Shown here piece after piece: positions 61,161 through 64,000 of a stretch of 64,000 bases of DNA. The position numbers were made by a program, and so were the translations under genes. The DNA is from an uncultured Rhodocyclaceae bacterium (GTDB taxonomy: Bacteria > Pseudomonadota > Gammaproteobacteria > Burkholderiales > Rhodocyclaceae): assembly GCA_907163225.1 (NCBI GenBank), contig OU015322.1:930001-994000 (forward strand), written 5' to 3'. The notes below the pieces were generated by a model, which had not been told where the DNA came from, made no database searches, and saw only the letters and a program-made list of their open reading frames with translations. The first letter of the stretch is position 1, and each line of letters begins with the position of its first letter.

Positions 61161-61922
61161 ATGGACGCCGCATCGACAACGCAGGTTTCCCCGATGTCGC
61201 TGACGCCTGAGCTATGGCAATATGCGGGAATGCACGCATTGCCCCACCTGACCGCTATCGACTGGATTTCACTGGCCATTTTCTTTGCCTGCTGGGCTGG
61301 CTACGCGTGGTTTTCCGAGCACAGCCAAGGTGGCGCTGATGGCCTGATCGGCACCAGCCAGCAATACCGGCTGCAATGGGCCTACCACATGCTGGAGCGC
61401 GACATCCGCGTCATGGATTCAACGCTGATCGGCAACCTGATGACCAGCGTTTCCTTCTACGCCAACACGACGATCTACATCATCGCCGGCCTGCTTGCTG
61501 CCCTCGGCACCGCCGACAAACTGCTCAGCTTCACCGCCGAACTGCCCTTCGGCGGCGCCGGAAACCGCGAACTGCTGGAGATCAAGCTGATGCTGCTGCT
61601 TGCCTCCTTCGTCTTCGCCTATTTCAAATTCACCTGGTCGCTGCGCCAGTTCAACCTGCTCTCCATACTCGTCGGCGCCGCGCCGATGGGCAAGACCGGA
61701 GAACCAGGCATCGACAGCTACGCACGACGCGTAGCCGGCGCCAACAACCTGGCCGGCGACGACTTCAACCGCGGCATCCGCGCCTACTACTTCGGCCTCG
61801 CCGCCTCCGGCTGGCTGCTCAATCCATTGGCGCTCGCCGGCCTCGCCGTTCTCGTCCTGATCGTGCTCTTCCGCCGCGACTATCGCTCGCCGGCGCTGCG
61901 CATCCTGCGCGACCAGGGCTGA
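61161..61922 (+). CDS. DUF599 family membrane protein
   Basis: The product (253 aa) has about four membrane segments, including 'WISLAIFFACWAGYAWFS', 'NTTIYIIAGLLAALGTADKL', 'LMLLLASFVFAYFKFTWSL' and a C-terminal 'LALAGLAVLVLIVLF'. The sequence 'AYYFGLAASGWLLNPLAL' is typical of DUF599. GGAG lies eight bases before ATG 61161. The family function is unknown. The rarD gene follows seven bases later, so the two are probably cotranscribed. Confidence 0.87.
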   Translation: MDAASTTQVSPMSLTPELWQYAGMHALPHLTAIDWISLAIFFACWAGYAWFSEHSQGGADGLIGTSQQYRLQWAYHMLERDIRVMDSTLIGNLMTSVSFYANTTIYIIAGLLAALGTADKLLSFTAELPFGGAGNRELLEIKLMLLLASFVFAYFKFTWSLRQFNLLSILVGAAPMGKTGEPGIDSYARRVAGANNLAGDDFNRGIRAYYFGLAASGWLLNPLALAGLAVLVLIVLFRRDYRSPALRILRDQG

Positions 61923-61929
61923 TCCTTCG

Positions 61930-62922
61930 ATGCACCACAAGCCACAGCTGGCCGGTATCGGCTACGGCCTGCTCGCCTACGTCATCTGGGGCTGCTTCCC
62001 CATCTATTTCCGGCAACTGGCCGACATTTCGCCGATGGACATCCTGTCCAACCGCACCGCCTGGGCCTTCGTGTTCGTGACCGCACTGCTCACACTGCGC
62101 CGACGCTGGGACAAGGTGACCTCCATGTTCCGCAACCCTCGTCATCTGGTTCGCCTGAGCATCGCGGCGCTGCTACTCGGCAGCAACTGGCTGGGTTTCC
62201 TCTGGGCGCTCAACCAGCATCAAGTCGTCGCCGCCAGCCTCGGTTACTTCCTGACACCGCTGGTCAATGTGCTGCTTGCCCTGCTGGTACTAAAGGAAAA
62301 GCTCAACCGCAAGGAATGGCTGGCCATCGCGCTGGCCGCGGCCGCAGTTTTCAACGAACTGTTCACCCTAGGCACGCTGCCCTGGATATCCCTCTTCCTA
62401 GCCGGCACCTTCGGCCTCTATGGCCTGCTGCGCAAACAGGTGCCGGTCGATGCCATTTCCGGCCTGTGGCTGGAAACACTGGCCATGCTGCCCATCTGCC
62501 TGATCTACACCGCTTGGCAAGTGGAAAACGGACACCATGTTTTTGGCCATTTTTCCGGGTTGACCGCAGGAAATGACCTTGGCGCCATGGTACCCGCCTT
62601 GCTGATCGGCTCCGGCATCATGACCGCCGTGCCGCTGATGGCCTTCGCCGCCGCCACGCAACGCCTGGATCTGGCCACCGTCGGCATGCTGATGTACATC
62701 AACCCGACCATGCAATTCCTGACCGCCATCTTCCTCTTCGACGAACCGCTGCAACCGGCCCGATTGGTCAGCTTTGCCCTGATCTGGCTAGGCCTGCTGA
62801 TTTTCAGTTGGAGCATCTGGGAGAAGGTAAAAGGAAAGCAAAGCGTTGCTCCTTCCGCGCCCCTAGAATCAATGGCAGATCCCTCGGTCAACTCTGAAAG
62901 CACCCCGGAAACAAAAACCTGA
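61930..62922 (+). CDS. rarD: RarD-type EamA transporter
   Basis: The product (330 aa) has ten hydrophobic segments of the EamA/DMT fold. The RarD landmarks are 'GLLAYVIWGCFPIYFRQL', 'LGSNWLGFLWALNQHQVVAA' and 'SLGYFLTPLVNVLLALLVL'. 'QFLTAIFLFDEPL' lies near the end. The protein is an inner-membrane exporter or permease of unknown substrate, first named from chloramphenicol sensitivity. A dispersed-element copy lies inside the gene and encodes part of a polar loop, 'HVFGHFSGLTAGN', between membrane segments. The C-terminal 30 residues are polar and variable. Confidence 0.92.
   Translation: MHHKPQLAGIGYGLLAYVIWGCFPIYFRQLADISPMDILSNRTAWAFVFVTALLTLRRRWDKVTSMFRNPRHLVRLSIAALLLGSNWLGFLWALNQHQVVAASLGYFLTPLVNVLLALLVLKEKLNRKEWLAIALAAAAVFNELFTLGTLPWISLFLAGTFGLYGLLRKQVPVDAISGLWLETLAMLPICLIYTAWQVENGHHVFGHFSGLTAGNDLGAMVPALLIGSGIMTAVPLMAFAAATQRLDLATVGMLMYINPTMQFLTAIFLFDEPLQPARLVSFALIWLGLLIFSWSIWEKVKGKQSVAPSAPLESMADPSVNSESTPETKT
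62540..62567 (-). repeat. Dispersed GGTCAACCGG element inside rarD
   Basis: On the minus strand it reads GCGGTCAACCCGGAAAAAT then GGCCAAAAA. It is almost a full consensus copy, with one extra C, and stays in frame in rarD. Confidence 0.75.
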
Positions 62923-62965
62923 AGGCCGTCCACCAGATTCGGCCGAGGCATACGAGTGCTTGACT

Positions 62966-64000
62966 TCAGCGCGCCTGCTCGAAGAGGCTGTCCACCTCCT
63001 TGGCCAGACTGGAGTTTGCCTCGCGTTCCTTTTGAATTTTCTGGCGATCCGCCTCTCGTTGAAGCGCTAGCGTTCGACGGTCCAACCGCGTACCAAACCC
63101 GGTTTCACCGCCAAAAATCCGGTCGAGCATTCGGTCGCCGAGTTCTTTCTTGAAGTGCCCGGCTTCCCAGTAGTAAGCAAGATGGGTTTTGTCGCCGCGC
63201 ACTGGAATCGGCTCAGAGGTTTCTGCGCTGAAGCCACTGAAATCGATGAGCTCGACCTTCATCCCTGCCTTGGCGTACTTATCGACGCTGGCAATGATTT
63301 CAGCCTTCCACTGCTCGAACACGCCCAGCAAACCAGCGCGATTCAACATCAGCAGAATTTCCGCATGATAGGGGTAGATGACAAGATGGACCGTGCTGCC
63401 CGCCGACTCAGCACCTTTCAGAAACGCTTCAAGTCCGGCAAAGTCTTCTGAAACCCCGCCCGTCTCGGGATGAATGCGTGGCGCCTTGCGCACCCAGCGC
63501 TTCAGGTTTTCCTCGGCACGCTGTCGAAAAAGGACGTAGTGTCCCGAATGCTCGACTTCGGGTACATAGTTACGTAACGGGTTGAAACCACGCTCCGTCA
63601 GTGTTGCGGGATATCGCGTTCGTTGAACGGCCAGCGTGGTCAGGGAATCATGGAGGCCAGTGATCGAAAAAGCGGTCTCGGCGAGCACGCTCAAGCCGAT
63701 TTTGGGTGCCGTACTGTCGAACGACTGCGCCTGTGCAGGCGATGCGCCGAGAAAATCGAAGAATTCAACGCCCAGAACGATTTCCTTCGGCGCACAGCCA
63801 GCCTGCTGGAGCCAGCCCAATTGTCGAACCGAATTGGTGATCGACGAACCGGGAATCGCATGATTGAAAGCCGTCAGCCCTAGCCGCTGGAAGACCGGGT
63901 GCTCAGGGTTCAGTCCGATCTCGGCGCGTGAATTGCCAAAAATGCCCACCTTGGGACACAAGCGACGCGCCGCCTGCCAGCGCGCGAGTTCCCGATGATG
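62966..64000 (-). CDS. SGNH/AlgX-like hypothetical protein (5' end outside window)
   Basis: The frame is open to base 64000 on the minus strand, so the N-terminus is missing; a TTG at 63961 is internal. About 345 residues are visible. They begin with 'PKVGIFGNSRAEIGLNPEHP', which fits the GDSL/SGNH nucleophile block (GxSR instead of GDS). 'IVLGVEFFDFLG' follows, and later 'THLAYYWEAGHFKKELGDRM', resembling the D-x-x-H block of AlgX/AlgJ or DltD-like acyltransferases. The C-terminal 50 residues are charged coiled coil. A link to polysaccharide acetylation is possible but not shown by its neighbours. Confidence 0.7.
   Translation of the reverse strand, partial: HHRELARWQAARRLCPKVGIFGNSRAEIGLNPEHPVFQRLGLTAFNHAIPGSSITNSVRQLGWLQQAGCAPKEIVLGVEFFDFLGASPAQAQSFDSTAPKIGLSVLAETAFSITGLHDSLTTLAVQRTRYPATLTERGFNPLRNYVPEVEHSGHYVLFRQRAEENLKRWVRKAPRIHPETGGVSEDFAGLEAFLKGAESAGSTVHLVIYPYHAEILLMLNRAGLLGVFEQWKAEIIASVDKYAKAGMKVELIDFSGFSAETSEPIPVRGDKTHLAYYWEAGHFKKELGDRMLDRIFGGETGFGTRLDRRTLALQREADRQKIQKEREANSSLAKEVDSLFEQAR

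Overview
The window reads as chromosomal DNA of a betaproteobacterium, most likely of the Rhodocyclales (Dechloromonas/Azonexus-like). This is inferred from gene content: CcoG beside NsrR, OvoA, many c-type cytochromes, CysDN, a type II NADH dehydrogenase and an Rrf2 regulator. No rRNA, tRNA, CRISPR array, phage or intact insertion sequence was recognised.

Region 1 (1-19.5 kb, mostly + strand) is an exopolysaccharide or surface-glycan locus of Wzx type. It holds three GT4 and one GT2 glycosyltransferases, a Wzx flippase, a hexapeptide acyltransferase, a CapK-like adenylate-forming enzyme, a secreted heparinase II/III-like lyase, two nearly identical wecB genes, a WecG/TagA glycosyltransferase with a duplicated 3' remnant, a Fic protein, ManC, a UDP-HexNAc dehydrogenase, a WcaJ-type initiating transferase, a VanZ-like protein and a lytic transglycosylase. 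Most of the first genes overlap by 1-11 bases and are probably translationally coupled. WecB supplies UDP-ManNAc, the dehydrogenase a uronic acid, ManC GDP-mannose, and WcaJ starts the unit on undecaprenyl phosphate.

Region 2 (19.5-34 kb) is metabolic and regulatory: NsrR with a probable operator divergent from ccoG, NDH-2, a three-domain cNMP-binding/acetate kinase/PduL fusion, OvoA (ovothiol synthesis), a small esterase, an exported cyanophycinase-like protein, a membrane-anchored glutaredoxin-like protein and a hybrid histidine kinase.

Region 3 (34.3-51.9 kb) is the most unusual. Five tightly spaced genes encode exported di-haem cytochromes plus a lipoprotein (RoxA/cytochrome c peroxidase-like). 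Then comes a more A+T-rich cassette with a polytopic membrane protein, a membrane patatin with a (Lys-Asp)n hexanucleotide repeat, and two lipoprotein lipases/hydrolases. A TIR-TM protein overlapping an OmpA-like lipoprotein gene follows.

Region 4 (52-64 kb) carries fumC, cysDN, a TonB-dependent receptor, small conserved proteins (DUF4124, DUF1415, Zn-ribbon), a GGDEF diguanylate cyclase, DUF599, RarD, and at the right edge a partial SGNH/AlgX-like protein.

Cutting across all regions is a dispersed element of about 28 bases: GCGGTCAACCGGAAAAA, two or three variable bases, then GGCCAAAAATG. It occurs in intergenic gaps and inside reading frames in both orientations. It is the strongest unexplained signal, together with the wecB gene-conversion mosaic, the G11 tract at a glycosyltransferase-acyltransferase junction, the cytochrome cluster and the lipase cassette.
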